DNA from: Thiodiazotropha sp037384425
GTDB lineage: Bacteria; Pseudomonadota; Gammaproteobacteria; Chromatiales; Chromatiaceae
Reading direction: 5' to 3'
Length of the DNA: 64,000 bases
Assembly: GCA_037384425.1 (NCBI GenBank)
Contig: JARROA010000005.1
Coordinates: 45,656-109,655 of the forward strand
In this document: positions 27,988 through 36,747 of the stretch, piece after piece
How positions within the stretch are numbered: position 1 is the first letter of the stretch
Layout: each line of letters opens with the position of its first letter
Made by a program: the position numbers and the translations under genes
The notes under the pieces: generated by a model
Seen by the model: only the letters and a program-made list of their open reading frames with translations
Database searches by the model: none
What the model was told of the DNA's origin: nothing

Positions 27988-28617
27988 TCAAACCCTGCGA
28001 TCCGTTCTAACAAAACGAAAGTAGACAAACTTCTGCGACTTTTCGGCGGGCGTGACATGCACCTCGGCACGCTCCTCCACGAGCACGAACTCGTCGCCCA
28101 GCTCGGCCTTCAATTTCGATGCATCGTACTGCACGATCGGCAGACCGCTGCATCGCTCAGGACCGCCAATGGCAAAAGAGGCAAGAACGAGATGGCCTCC
28201 CGGTCTCAATCCCGCCTTCAAACAAGCGATATACTTGTCCCGGTCCGAGGCTTCCGTGAGGAAGTGAAACACCGCTCTGTCATGCCAAAGCGCGTATCGC
28301 CGCAAGGGCTCGAAGTCCGTTATGTCCGCTTCAATCCATTTCACATGCTTTGCCGCTTCGCCCATCCTGTCTCTTGCACTGTCCAGCGCAACAGCGGATA
28401 TGTCCAGCACCGACAGATCCGTATAACCCTCTCTGAAAAGAAAATCGACCAGCACCGAAGCGCCACCCCCCACATCGATGATCGCCTCGTCGTGCCGCAG
28501 TCCACAGTGCCGGACCAACTCCAGCGAGAGCCTCGGCTCCCCTTGATACCAGCTCACCTCGAGAGGGGATTTCTCCCGGTAAATGGATTGCCAATGTGCT
28601 TTTCTGTCTATCACCAT
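27988..28617 (-). CDS. Class I SAM-dependent methyltransferase
   Basis: A 209-residue small-molecule-type methyltransferase. Motif I is AIIDVGGGASVLVDFLF at residue ~45; LSVLDISAVALDSAR supplies the acidic ribose-binding position, and IEADITDF the adenine-contact segment. The opening HWQSIYREKSPLEVSWYQ and the central FHFLTEASDRDKY are typical of thiopurine-methyltransferase-like proteins often annotated only as class I methyltransferase. GC content looks lower than in flanking genes, and it is bordered by REP-like repeats, so recent acquisition is possible. Substrate unknown. Confidence 0.85.
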   Translation of the reverse strand: MVIDRKAHWQSIYREKSPLEVSWYQGEPRLSLELVRHCGLRHDEAIIDVGGGASVLVDFLFREGYTDLSVLDISAVALDSARDRMGEAAKHVKWIEADITDFEPLRRYALWHDRAVFHFLTEASDRDKYIACLKAGLRPGGHLVLASFAIGGPERCSGLPIVQYDASKLKAELGDEFVLVEERAEVHVTPAEKSQKFVYFRFVRTDRRV

Positions 28618-28630
28618 CGAAATTAAAATA

Positions 28631-28715
28631 AAAGGGGGTCAAAATAAAAGGGAATAAAAGGGGGTCGGTGACAACTAAGAATACGATGGATAATCATTTG
28701 TCACCGACCCCTTTT
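28631..28715. repeat. REP-like palindrome with A/G-rich lead
   Basis: Inverted arms GGGGTCGGTGACAA (28661-28674) and its exact complement (28698-28711) enclose 23 bases and are flanked by AAAAG and CTTTT. Before it, AATAAAAGGGGGTC-type units are repeated three times (from 28626 on). This resembles the inverted, G/T-rich palindromes associated with REP tyrosine transposases; no such gene is present. Confidence 0.6.
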
Positions 28716-28869
28716 CCTTCTTTTCCGCAACCCCTTTTCCAAACCTCACAGGGTTCGATCAAAGGGAGGCGGTGTTCCAACAGGTTCGACAAGTTCCGAA
28801 AAAGGTCGCTCGCTCGCGGCCATCTATCCGGTGATTCCAGCACGCTCTCAGGTATCGGACACACCGATG

Positions 28870-29538
28870 TCAGATCGTGCAACGCAGTCCGTGCATGAGT
28901 TCGGAGAAGTCGTGGACGGCGGGATACTCACCGGCCTCGCGCAGCGGGCCCTTTGAATCGGGCCGCAGCACCGCCAGCAGCCAGCGGATGCCGTAGTCCC
29001 TCGCCGAGTCGAGCACCGTGGGACTGTCATCCACGAAGAGTGTGCGCTCCTTGTCGAAAGGGCAGAGGTTCTGCAACCGGGGCCAGAACTCGGGATGCTC
29101 CTTGGGCAGACCCAGCTGGTGGGATGAGATGACCTGGTCGAAGAAGCCGGCCAGGCGCGTCTTCTCCATCTTCAGGGCCAGGGTCTTCTGATGCGCGTTG
29201 GTCACCAGCACCCGCATCTTGCCGGCACACATCAACTGATCGAGAAAATCGATGACATGGGGATGCACCGCGATCAGGTGCTCCACCTCCTCCTTGAGCA
29301 GGGCGATATCGAGCCCCAGTTCCCGACTCCAGTGATCGACGCAGTACCACTCCAGGGTGCCCTCCCGGCTCTTGTAGCGGGCATAGAGGTCCTGCTTGGC
29401 CTGTTCCAGGCCGATGCCCTGGGTCAGGGCGAACTGCTCCGGCACATACTGGAGCCAGAAGTGGTTGTCGAAGTGGAGATCGAGTAGCGTGCCGTCCATG
29501 TCGAGCAACACACTGTCGATTTGGTTCCAGTCGATCAT
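28870..29538 (-). CDS. yrfG: GMP/IMP nucleotidase, HAD superfamily (YrfG)
   Basis: Haloacid-dehalogenase-fold phosphatase; the E. coli enzyme dephosphorylates purine nucleotides. The 222 residues begin MIDWNQIDSVLLDMDGTLLDLHFDNHFW... (motif I, DMDGT, with the two catalytic aspartates). Motif II threonine is in VLVTNAHQ, motif III lysine in LGLPKEHPEFW, motif IV in LFVDDSPTVL. The opening and the FDNHFW sequence are specific to the YrfG group. It is divergent from the gene pair leading to nudE, recalling the yrfG-nudE neighbourhood of enterics. Confidence 0.9.
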   Translation of the reverse strand: MIDWNQIDSVLLDMDGTLLDLHFDNHFWLQYVPEQFALTQGIGLEQAKQDLYARYKSREGTLEWYCVDHWSRELGLDIALLKEEVEHLIAVHPHVIDFLDQLMCAGKMRVLVTNAHQKTLALKMEKTRLAGFFDQVISSHQLGLPKEHPEFWPRLQNLCPFDKERTLFVDDSPTVLDSARDYGIRWLLAVLRPDSKGPLREAGEYPAVHDFSELMHGLRCTI

Positions 29539-29602
29539 GGTCTAAACCTACCTCAAAACAGAGAAGGGGCGCACGCAGCGCCATCGATGTGGTCAGACCG
29601 CC

Positions 29603-30322
29603 ATGTTACACGGAAAATCCGCAATAAAACCTTACGCTGACGTATGGAGCAAACCGACACGATACCTCTGCCGGGTGTTGCTGTGTCTGCTCACTTCGCT
29701 GGCGACCGCGCAAGAGGAGGAGTGGCCCGACTTTCCCGAGGCCGATCTGGAAGCACGCATCGCCGAGGTCAGCGACGGCACGCTGAGCTTCCTCGCCGAA
29801 CCACCCGAGAGCCCCGTGCATCACCACCTGAACCGTATCCGCATCCTGCCCGAGAGCCTGCACGGTGGCTGGGTGCAGCTGGAGCAATGTCACCGGCATC
29901 TGGATCGGGTGCCCCTGCTGGAGATCGTCTACCACCCCCAGCGCATCCGCAAAATCCGCATCCTCTCCGCCCGCAACATCGATCAGAGCCGGGTCATCGA
30001 CAACGGGGTGGAGCTGCGCGGCATCCATGCCGACGCCTCACTCTGCCTGAGCGCGGAGAGCCGGGCCCTGCAGCAACTGGCACCGGACCTATACCGCCTG
30101 CGCAACGGTCCCTATATGCGCCGCTTTCTCGACGGCTATTACCCTTTGCATCTGAGCGTGCAGATCGACTACCCTGCCCACCTGCTCGCGTTACAGTCGG
30201 CCAGTCCGAACACGCCGCAAGCGCCGGCCTACACCCTGGAGCCCGGCAGTATCCGTTGGGATGCCTGGTTCCGGGGCCGGCTTTACACCGAATTCACCTT
30301 CAGCAGCAAGCGACGACCCTGA
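29603..30322 (+). CDS. Exported protein of unknown function upstream of nudE
   Basis: A 239-residue frame. After a ~20-residue N-terminal stretch a hydrophobic segment (LCRVLLCLLTSLATAQ) looks like a signal peptide, so the mature protein starts near EEEWPDFPEADLE. The body is mixed, with LPESLHGGWVQLEQCHRHLDRVPLLEIVY and RIRKIRILSARNIDQSRV; two cysteines (QCHRH, SLCLS) could form a disulfide. It ends 2 bases before nudE, so both are co-transcribed. I do not recognise a family. The translation start is uncertain because no good ribosome site precedes 29603. Confidence 0.65.
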   Translation: MLHGKSAIKPYADVWSKPTRYLCRVLLCLLTSLATAQEEEWPDFPEADLEARIAEVSDGTLSFLAEPPESPVHHHLNRIRILPESLHGGWVQLEQCHRHLDRVPLLEIVYHPQRIRKIRILSARNIDQSRVIDNGVELRGIHADASLCLSAESRALQQLAPDLYRLRNGPYMRRFLDGYYPLHLSVQIDYPAHLLALQSASPNTPQAPAYTLEPGSIRWDAWFRGRLYTEFTFSSKRRP

Positions 30323-30324
30323 AC

Positions 30325-30888
30325 ATGGCACAACGTCCCAAAGCCCTCACTCGCGAACTGGTCGCCCAATCGCGCATCTTCCGCGTGGAGGCGGTGGATC
30401 TGCAGTTCTCCAACGGCGAGCAGCGGCGTTACGAACGCCTGCTGGGCGGTAAACGGGGCTCGGTGCTGGTGGTGCCGATGCTGGACGACGACACGGTGCT
30501 GCTGATCCGCGAATACGCCGCCGGCAGCCACGACTATCAGCTGGGACTGCCCAAGGGCCGTATGGAACCGGAGGACGAGGATCCGCTGCAAGCCGCCGAC
30601 CGTGAGCTGCGCGAGGAGGTGGGCTACGGCGCGCGGGACCTGCGCCTGCTGAGAACGATGACCATCGCCCCCGCCTATATCCAGCACCACACCCACATCG
30701 TGCTGGCGCGGGACCTGTTTCCGGACAAGCGCCCGGGGGATGAACCGGAACCGATCGAGGTGGTACCCTGGCGCCTCTCCGACTGGCCCTCGCTGATGGC
30801 GCAACCGGACCTGACCGAGGCCCGTTCCATCGCCGCGCTCTATATGACACGGGAATTTCTACATGACGCTACCCCTGCCCCTGGATGA
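30325..30888 (+). CDS. nudE: ADP-compounds hydrolase NudE
   Basis: Nudix hydrolase that cleaves ADP-ribose, NADH and diadenosine polyphosphates. The start MAQRPKALTRELVAQSRIF at 30325 gives 187 residues, the family size. The Nudix box reads GRMEPEDEDPLQAADRELRE followed by EVGYG; it has one residue more between the first glycine and the REL core than the textbook GX5EX7REUXEEXGU spacing, which is unusual but keeps the metal-binding glutamates. The 3' end overlaps cysQ by 26 bases. Both enzymes deal with adenine dinucleotide or nucleotide by-products. Confidence 0.9.
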   Translation: MAQRPKALTRELVAQSRIFRVEAVDLQFSNGEQRRYERLLGGKRGSVLVVPMLDDDTVLLIREYAAGSHDYQLGLPKGRMEPEDEDPLQAADRELREEVGYGARDLRLLRTMTIAPAYIQHHTHIVLARDLFPDKRPGDEPEPIEVVPWRLSDWPSLMAQPDLTEARSIAALYMTREFLHDATPAPG

Positions 30889-31654
30889 TCTGCTACAGCT
30901 GGCCCGCGAGGCCGGCGACGCTATCCTCGAGATCTACAACACCGACTTCGAAGTCGAACGCAAACAGGACAACTCCCCGCTGACCGAGGCCGACCTGGCC
31001 TCCCACCGCACCATCGTCAGTGCCCTGGAGCGGCTCACCCCGGAGATCCCCCTGCTGTCGGAAGAGTCGGCCAGCATCCCCTTCGAAACCCGCAGCGGCT
31101 GGTCGCGCTATTGGCTCATCGATCCGCTCGACGGCACCAAGGAGTTCGTCAAGCGCAATGGGGAGTTCACTGTCAACATCGCCCTCATCGAGGCGGATCG
31201 GCCGACAGTCGGTGTGGTCTACGCCCCGGTGCTCGACCGGCTCTACTACGGGACTCTCGATGACGGGGCCTGGCGTCAGGACGGTGACGGCGCCGCGCGG
31301 CCGATCCAGGTCGTGGCCCGACGTCGCCAGCCGGCCAGGGTCGCCGGCAGCCGCTCCCACGCCGGTGCGTCGCTGCAACGCTATCTCGACAACCTGGGAG
31401 CTCACGAACTGGTCAGTATGGGCAGCTCCCTCAAGCTCTGCCTGGTGGCGGAGGGCGAGGCGGACCTCTATCCCCGACTCGGCCCCACCTCCGAATGGGA
31501 CACCGCCGCCGCCCAGGCGGTGGTGGAGGCGGCCGGCGGCCGGGTCACCACCCTCGACATGCAGCCCCTGCGCTACAACACCAAGGATTCACTGTTGAAT
31601 CCCCAGTTTCTGGTCTTCGGCGATCAGTCGGTGGATTGGTCGGCCTATCTCTGA
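30863..31654 (+). CDS. cysQ: 3'(2'),5'-bisphosphate nucleotidase CysQ
   Basis: Removes the 3'-phosphate of PAP, the by-product of sulfate assimilation and other PAPS reactions, in the inositol-monophosphatase fold. The 263-residue protein shows the metal motifs: LLSEESA (glutamate ligands), WLIDPLDGTKEFVKRNGEF and SEWDTAAAQAVVEAAGG. Together with nudE it makes a two-gene overlap typical of gammaproteobacteria. The stop is followed by a palindromic element. Confidence 0.95.
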   Translation: MTLPLPLDDLLQLAREAGDAILEIYNTDFEVERKQDNSPLTEADLASHRTIVSALERLTPEIPLLSEESASIPFETRSGWSRYWLIDPLDGTKEFVKRNGEFTVNIALIEADRPTVGVVYAPVLDRLYYGTLDDGAWRQDGDGAARPIQVVARRRQPARVAGSRSHAGASLQRYLDNLGAHELVSMGSSLKLCLVAEGEADLYPRLGPTSEWDTAAAQAVVEAAGGRVTTLDMQPLRYNTKDSLLNPQFLVFGDQSVDWSAYL

Positions 31655-31692
31655 ACACCGAGGTTCAGCCATCCCAATCCTATACGGAAAAC

Positions 31693-31850
31693 GTAGGGTG
31701 CAGCTCGCCGCACCGAAAGACATCAGACCTGCATGGGAACTCCCCAAGCATTGGATGGCGCCATCTCCTGCGCATGGACCAGCGAATCGGCAACGCTTCT
31801 GTTTTCGGACATGCCATCCCGCATACCCGGTGCGGCGAGCCGCACTCTGC
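31693..31850. repeat. 158-bp inverted-repeat element between cysQ and the thioredoxin gene
   Basis: The left arm GTAGGGTGCAGCTCGCCGCA (31693 on) and right arm ending GCCGCACTCTGC (31850) are imperfect complements about 112 bases apart. They are members of the GTAGGGTGCGGC family. No coding sequence is supported inside. 31851-32041 contains no repeat I recognise and probably the promoter of the following gene. Confidence 0.6.
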
Positions 31851-32041
31851 ATCTTGATTTTCACGCCGAGGGCTCACCAGCCGGTACCGGAAACGCCCGG
31901 GGTGTTCAGCTTTGCGCGCAAGTGTTCTATGCTTGCCCCCTACAAAAACGAAAATACCCGCCATCCCGTGCTGCCGCCAGAGACAGCCGGTGGTGGCCGC
32001 TGCTCCGGGCTCCAACCACAGACAACGGCGAGCCATTCAAC

Positions 32042-33076
32042 ATGACCAACCTGTTCAAGCGGGGGCTGTCGGCCCTCTGTGCCCTGCTGCTGACATCGAT
32101 CGTACCTGCCAGCGGCGCTATTGCCGCCGAAGAGGACGTCTTCGCTTTCGACGACTTTCCGCTGGAGGAGCTGCTGCAATATCCGGACTGGTTCAAGAAG
32201 AGCTTTCTGGAGCTCCCCGACGACCTGCGAGACGCGGTCGCTCAGGGCAAGCAGGGAATCATCGTCTACTTCGGCCAGAAACGCTGCGCCTACTGTAAGA
32301 TGCTGCTGGAGACCAATTTCGGCCTCAGCGACATCGTCAGCTACACGCGTGAGCATTTCGACGTCATCCCGATCGATATCTGGAGCACCGAGGAGGTAAC
32401 CAACCTGGCAGGGGCGGTGATAACCCAGCGCGAGTTCGCCCTGCAGGAAAAGACCAACTTCACCCCGTCACTGATCTTCTACGACGCCGAGGGTCGAGAG
32501 GCGCTGCGTCTGCGCGGCTACTACCCTCCCTATCAGTTTCGTGCCGCCCTGGAATATGTCGCCGACGGCTTCTACCTCAAGGAATCCTTCCCGGACTACC
32601 TGGCCCGCGGCGAGGACCGCACCGTGTTCGAGCCGGGCGACCTCAACGAGGAGGATTACTTCATCCCGCCGCCCCAAAATCTGGACCGCAGCCGCTTTCC
32701 CGGCCAGCGCCCGCTGGTGGTTTTCTTCGAGCAGGGCAACTGCCACGCCTGCGACGTGCTGCATGGCCAGCCCCTGCGTGACCCTGCGATCAACAGGCTG
32801 ATCCGCGAGTTCGACAATGTACAGCTCGACATCCACAGCGATACGCCGGTGATCACCCCCTCGGGCGAACGCACCACGGCGAAGCAATGGGCCAGGGAAC
32901 TGGGAATCTTCTACACCCCTTCTCTGCTCTTCTTCGACGAACAGGGCAAGGAGATCATCCGCGTCGATTCGGTGGTACGTTTCTACCGCCTGCGCAAGGT
33001 ATTCAACTACATCACCAGCCGCGGCTATCAGACGGAACCGAACTACCAGCGATGGCGGGTCAACAGCGATTTCTGA
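32042..33076 (+). CDS. Exported protein with two thioredoxin-fold domains (SoxW-like)
   Basis: A 344-residue periplasmic protein. Signal peptide residues 1-29 end near ASGAIAA. Domain 1 (~45-180) has a CAYC redox motif at 82-85 and the cis-proline segment NFTPSLIFY; domain 2 (~215-335) has CHAC at 234-237 and FYTPSLLFF. Both resemble the SoxW/thioredoxin_2 type, which keeps periplasmic thiols (e.g. SoxYZ or cytochrome c maturation substrates) reduced. Two active domains in one chain are uncommon. No sox or ccm gene is adjacent. A frame open further upstream (to 31733) runs through a repeat and is not used. Confidence 0.85.
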   Translation: MTNLFKRGLSALCALLLTSIVPASGAIAAEEDVFAFDDFPLEELLQYPDWFKKSFLELPDDLRDAVAQGKQGIIVYFGQKRCAYCKMLLETNFGLSDIVSYTREHFDVIPIDIWSTEEVTNLAGAVITQREFALQEKTNFTPSLIFYDAEGREALRLRGYYPPYQFRAALEYVADGFYLKESFPDYLARGEDRTVFEPGDLNEEDYFIPPPQNLDRSRFPGQRPLVVFFEQGNCHACDVLHGQPLRDPAINRLIREFDNVQLDIHSDTPVITPSGERTTAKQWARELGIFYTPSLLFFDEQGKEIIRVDSVVRFYRLRKVFNYITSRGYQTEPNYQRWRVNSDF

Positions 33077-33160
33077 AACTTTGGCTCCAGGCTTGCGGTG
33101 GGGCAGGGACAACGAAAATCGCTGCGGATCGGCAATCCTTTTCACGCTCTCCGCGTATGC

Positions 33161-33217
33161 GGTGCGGCAAGCCGCACCCTACGGGGATTGAAGGGTAGGG
33201 TGAGATTTGCCGCACCG
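33161..33217. repeat. Palindromic repeat pair, GTAGGGTGCGGC family
   Basis: GGTGCGGCAAGCCGCACCCT (33161 on) is itself a palindrome, and a degenerate inverted partner, GGGTAGGGTGAGATTTGCCG, follows after 10 bases. It lies between the convergent thioredoxin-like and DUF4124-like genes. Confidence 0.6.
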
Positions 33218-33322
33218 CATGGCGTTCTAATATCAGGGGGAGGGTGAGGCCCTGCCCCACCGAAGAGCCCATCACGAAGAGATCACCACTACTCATCGAC
33301 TGCATCTGAACCCGCCGCCTCA

Positions 33323-33742
33323 TCAACGGCAGAAACGCCGAATATAGTCCTCATATTCCCGTTGCCGGTCGTGCAACCGCTGGTATTCGGAAGCCCGGTA
33401 ACCGGCACGTAACCTGCGCTCGACCCGCTCCAGCCGCTGGCGTTTGGTCCAGCACGCTTTATCGGTCCCCTGCGGAATTTTCTTCCCAGTTACAATGTCA
33501 GTTGTTTCTGACGGCTTTTTCAGACGCACACCGGGTTCAGAAGGTGTCATCCCACTGCTACTATTGATCACGTGATGTAGGGTTTCATCACCCGCCTCGC
33601 AGGCGGTCTGACGAAACTCGACCTTGCCGTCGACCTCGCAACGATAGAGGGTCACCCCTTGTGCCGTCGCATCGCGACAGTTGATCAGGAAGAGCAGCAG
33701 GAACAGGAAAGTGTGAACGGGCACGGCCATTCTGTGAATCAT
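33323..33742 (-). CDS. Small exported protein, DUF4124-like
   Basis: A 139-residue protein. The start at 33742 has AAGGAG 8 bases upstream. A hydrophobic signal segment (VHTFLFLLLFLINCRDATA) is followed by LYRCEVDGKVEFRQTACEAG, which resembles DUF4124, a short beta domain of exported proteins that usually reads YKWxDxxGxxHFSxxPC. The C-terminal third is highly charged and helical (WTKRQRLERVERRLRAGYRA) and ends in FCR. Four cysteines in the mature part could form two disulfides. Function unknown. Confidence 0.65.
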   Translation of the reverse strand: MIHRMAVPVHTFLFLLLFLINCRDATAQGVTLYRCEVDGKVEFRQTACEAGDETLHHVINSSSGMTPSEPGVRLKKPSETTDIVTGKKIPQGTDKACWTKRQRLERVERRLRAGYRASEYQRLHDRQREYEDYIRRFCR

Positions 33743-33856
33743 CACCCAAACTCCTTTTCAGGTTGATGACAGGATTATAGAAGGGTCGGCACAGCCGACT
33801 CAAGATTGGACGTGTGAGGCCGATAACCACGACTACTGTTGGGCAGGAAAAAGTCA

Positions 33857-35005
33857 ATGGACCTGGAACAAGAGAATCTCAAGCTCCGCCAACAGTTGAT
33901 CGACCTCCACAGAGAGGCGCAACGCAGTCAGGTAACCTTGGAGCGCTACCACGCCCGTGAGCTGGAACTCATGAGCGCGGACACCCTTGCCGAACTCCTG
34001 CACGTCATGACCGAAGGCCTGCTGGCCTCGTTCAAGGTCGATACCCTTCAGGTCCTGCTGTCCGATCCCGATCACGAAATCCGTCACCTGCTGAGCAGCA
34101 ACGGCGTGAGCGAAGCCGCCTATGCCTATCTGCGCTTCGTCGACGAACTCGACTCGATCAATCCCCGTTACAGCCGACTTCACAGCCCCTGGCTGGGCCC
34201 CTACCTGGCCCCCGAGTACGACAGCCTGTTCGATCACGGCCAGGAGCTGAAGAGCATCGCCATCCTCCCCCTCTTCTGCCGCAATCGGCTGATGGGCAGC
34301 ATCAACCTGGGCAGTTGCGATGCCGCACGCTTCACCCGCCATCACGCGACCGACTTCCTCGCCCGCCTGGGCAAGATCTGCGGGGTCTGCCTGGAAAACT
34401 CCGTCAACCGGGAACGGTTGCTGGTGAGCGGGCTGACCGATCCGCTGACCGAGCTGCACAACCGCCGTTATCTCGACCGGCGCCTGAGTGAGGAGCTCTC
34501 CCGGGCCAGCCGCTACCATCAACCTCTGAGCTGCCTCTTCATCGACGCCGATCACTTCAAGCGCATCAACGACACCCATGGCCACCAGGCCGGTGACAGC
34601 GTATTGCGGGAGCTGGCCAGCCGCATCCGTTCCCAGCTGCGTGCCAGTGACGTGGCGACCCGCTATGGCGGCGAAGAGTTCGCCCTGCTACTGCCCCAGA
34701 CCAACCTCAACGAGGCCATGCTGCTGGCCGAACGTATCCGACAGGAAGTGGCTCAGCAACCGATTCGGCTGGATGACGGCCAGATGCTCGAGCTGACCGT
34801 CTCCATCGGTGTCAGCGAAACCCTGCCGATGCTGGGCAAATCACGACACCAGGAGGTGGGTGAACATCTCCTGGCCAGCGCCGATCAAGCCCTCTATCAG
34901 GCCAAGGCCAATGGCCGAAACCGTATCGAATCGCTGGTCCACCCGGCCACTGAAACAGCGGAAAAATCAGGGCCTCGCCCGATCCGGGGCAAAACCGCTT
35001 CCTGA
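33857..35005 (+). CDS. Diguanylate cyclase with N-terminal DUF484/GAF-like sensor
   Basis: A 382-residue soluble GGDEF enzyme predicted to make c-di-GMP. A coiled-coil start (residues 1-35) and a GAF-like domain of the DUF484 type (~40-190) precede the GGDEF domain (~200-360). Hallmarks: DPLTELHNRRYLDRRL, FIDADHFKRINDTHGHQAGD, the active site YGGEEF, and RASD five residues before it, the inhibitory I-site RxxD, so product inhibition is likely. Start ATG at 33857 with AGGAAA 6 bases upstream; a TTG 18 bases earlier is possible. No transmembrane helix, so the signal is cytosolic. Confidence 0.93.
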   Translation: MDLEQENLKLRQQLIDLHREAQRSQVTLERYHARELELMSADTLAELLHVMTEGLLASFKVDTLQVLLSDPDHEIRHLLSSNGVSEAAYAYLRFVDELDSINPRYSRLHSPWLGPYLAPEYDSLFDHGQELKSIAILPLFCRNRLMGSINLGSCDAARFTRHHATDFLARLGKICGVCLENSVNRERLLVSGLTDPLTELHNRRYLDRRLSEELSRASRYHQPLSCLFIDADHFKRINDTHGHQAGDSVLRELASRIRSQLRASDVATRYGGEEFALLLPQTNLNEAMLLAERIRQEVAQQPIRLDDGQMLELTVSIGVSETLPMLGKSRHQEVGEHLLASADQALYQAKANGRNRIESLVHPATETAEKSGPRPIRGKTAS

Positions 35006-35148
35006 CCCACGGCCTTTGCACTACCCTTGAACCTGTCTTGAGGAATCCGATGGACCCTGTCGGATTCCTGTTGTCAGTCTCTGAATGATCGGACATTCCG
35101 GTTTCCCGTATGCATTGAATTGCAGTGGCAACAGATCTGGAGCCCTGG

Positions 35149-36738
35149 ATGAAACATCCCGTCGCCGTATGTGCCTTGGCCGAACTCACTCCCGACCAGG
35201 GACATCCTGTTACCGTCAACGGACGCCGCCTCGCCCTGTTCCTGCACGAGGGCGAGGTCTATGCCCTGGAAGATCGTTGTCCCCATCGGGAGGGTCAGCT
35301 CTCGCGCGGACGAGTAGAGCAGGGCGAAGCGATCTGCCCCCTGCATGGATGGAATTTCGATCTCGAAACCGGTGTCTCGCCCTACAATCCACGCGACCGC
35401 ATCGCCACCTACCCCTGCGAAATACGCGACGACAGGATCTATGTCGATGCCGCCTGTGTGGAGGTCATACCGGAAGCCAGTTATCAGGGCTACCAAGGCG
35501 ACTGGCGACGCTGGGATCAGGAGGCGCGGGGGCACGCCCTGATCCGGCGACTGGCGAAAGGGGGGAAACCCTGGGTGGAGGCGATGGGCGAGCCTAGCCC
35601 TCAACTCAACAGCCTGGTCGATTTCGACCACTTCCATCTCAAGGCGGCCCAGTTGAAACGCCTGCCGCGGTTGCCGGAGGAGATCGCCGACACCTCGGTG
35701 GTGATCGGACACGGAGCGGGCAAACCGCTGCGCATCGCCCTGCCCGCCTACGTCTCCCACATGTCCTTCGGCGCCCTCTCGCTGGAGGCCAAGGTGGCGC
35801 TGGCCCGGGGCGCCCGCCGGGCCGATACCCTGACCTGTTCCGGCGAAGGCGGTCTGCTGCCACAGGAGCGCCAGGCTGCCGAACAATTCATTTTCGAAAT
35901 GGCCAGCGGCTACTTCGGCTGGACACCCGACAACATACGCCTGGCCGATGCCATCGAGATCAAGCTTGGGCAGTCGGCAAAACCGGGGTTGGGAGGCGAA
36001 CTGCCGGGCGACAAGGTGACCGAAGCGATCGCCCGGGTGCGCGGCATCAAGCCCGGCACCCCGGCCCACTCACCGGCTCGCTTTCCCGATATCAGTCAGA
36101 GTGATGAACTGGCCGCCCGCATCGAAGAGATCCGGCTGTTGACCAACGGACAGAGCCCGGTCGGCATCAAGTTCGTCGCCAACGATGTGGCCGGGGATAC
36201 TGCAGCCGCTCTCAGCCTGATGCCGGATTTCATCACCCTGGACGGCTTCGGTGGCGGTACCGGTTCGGCGCCGACCGACGTGCGCGGCGCCTACGGTATG
36301 CCCCTGGCCGCAGCCCTGCCGATCGCCCGCCGTCTCATCGACGACCACAACACTCGCCACCCCGAGCGCCCGGTCAGCCTCATCGCCACCGGCGGCATTC
36401 GCACACCGGCCGACATTCTCAAGGCTGTGGCCCTGGGTGCGGATGCCTGCGCCCTGGGCACCGCCGCCCTCTTCGCTCTGGGCTGCGAATACTACCGGGC
36501 ATGCGGCTCCAACGAGTGCCCGGTGGGGATCGCCACCCAGGAGCCGGAGCTGCGGCGACGCCTCGACCCGGACCAGGGGGCCGAGCGTGTGGCCAACTTC
36601 TTCAACGGTACGCGAACGGCGCTGGAGACCTATCTGCGGATCATGGGACTGGCCTATATCCACCACCTGAAGAGGGACGACCTGATCCCGCTGAGCGGAG
36701 AGGCGGAGCGCATTCTCGGCTCCGCCGGCACGCCGTAG
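35149..36738 (+). CDS. Rieske-type ferredoxin fused to an FMN-dependent glutamate-synthase-like domain
   Basis: A 529-residue fusion. Residues ~1-110 are a NirD-like Rieske domain: C44-P-H46 and C63-P-L-H66 would hold a 2Fe-2S cluster. Residues ~150-520 match the FMN-binding synthase domain of GltS: GALSLEAKVALARGA, TCSGEGGLLPQE, KLGQSAKPGLGGELPG, DGFGGGTGSAP and ATGGIRTPADILKA. A C-x5-C-x4-C pattern ending NECPVGIATQ should bind the 3Fe-4S cluster. There is no glutamine-amidotransferase domain, so it is not a complete glutamate synthase. ATG 35149 has GGAG 8 bases before it. It converges with a double CDGSH protein 9 bases away. The reaction is unknown. Confidence 0.88.
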   Translation: MKHPVAVCALAELTPDQGHPVTVNGRRLALFLHEGEVYALEDRCPHREGQLSRGRVEQGEAICPLHGWNFDLETGVSPYNPRDRIATYPCEIRDDRIYVDAACVEVIPEASYQGYQGDWRRWDQEARGHALIRRLAKGGKPWVEAMGEPSPQLNSLVDFDHFHLKAAQLKRLPRLPEEIADTSVVIGHGAGKPLRIALPAYVSHMSFGALSLEAKVALARGARRADTLTCSGEGGLLPQERQAAEQFIFEMASGYFGWTPDNIRLADAIEIKLGQSAKPGLGGELPGDKVTEAIARVRGIKPGTPAHSPARFPDISQSDELAARIEEIRLLTNGQSPVGIKFVANDVAGDTAAALSLMPDFITLDGFGGGTGSAPTDVRGAYGMPLAAALPIARRLIDDHNTRHPERPVSLIATGGIRTPADILKAVALGADACALGTAALFALGCEYYRACGSNECPVGIATQEPELRRRLDPDQGAERVANFFNGTRTALETYLRIMGLAYIHHLKRDDLIPLSGEAERILGSAGTP

Positions 36739-36747
36739 GGCTAGAGG

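Noticed and set aside
29644..30888. Extended frame reaching back from nudE over the preceding gene
   Set aside because: Only the part from 30325 resembles NudE; the rest is the preceding gene read in another frame.
31733..32041. N-terminal extension of the double-thioredoxin protein
   Set aside because: It would place 103 residues in front of a clear signal peptide and runs through a palindromic repeat.
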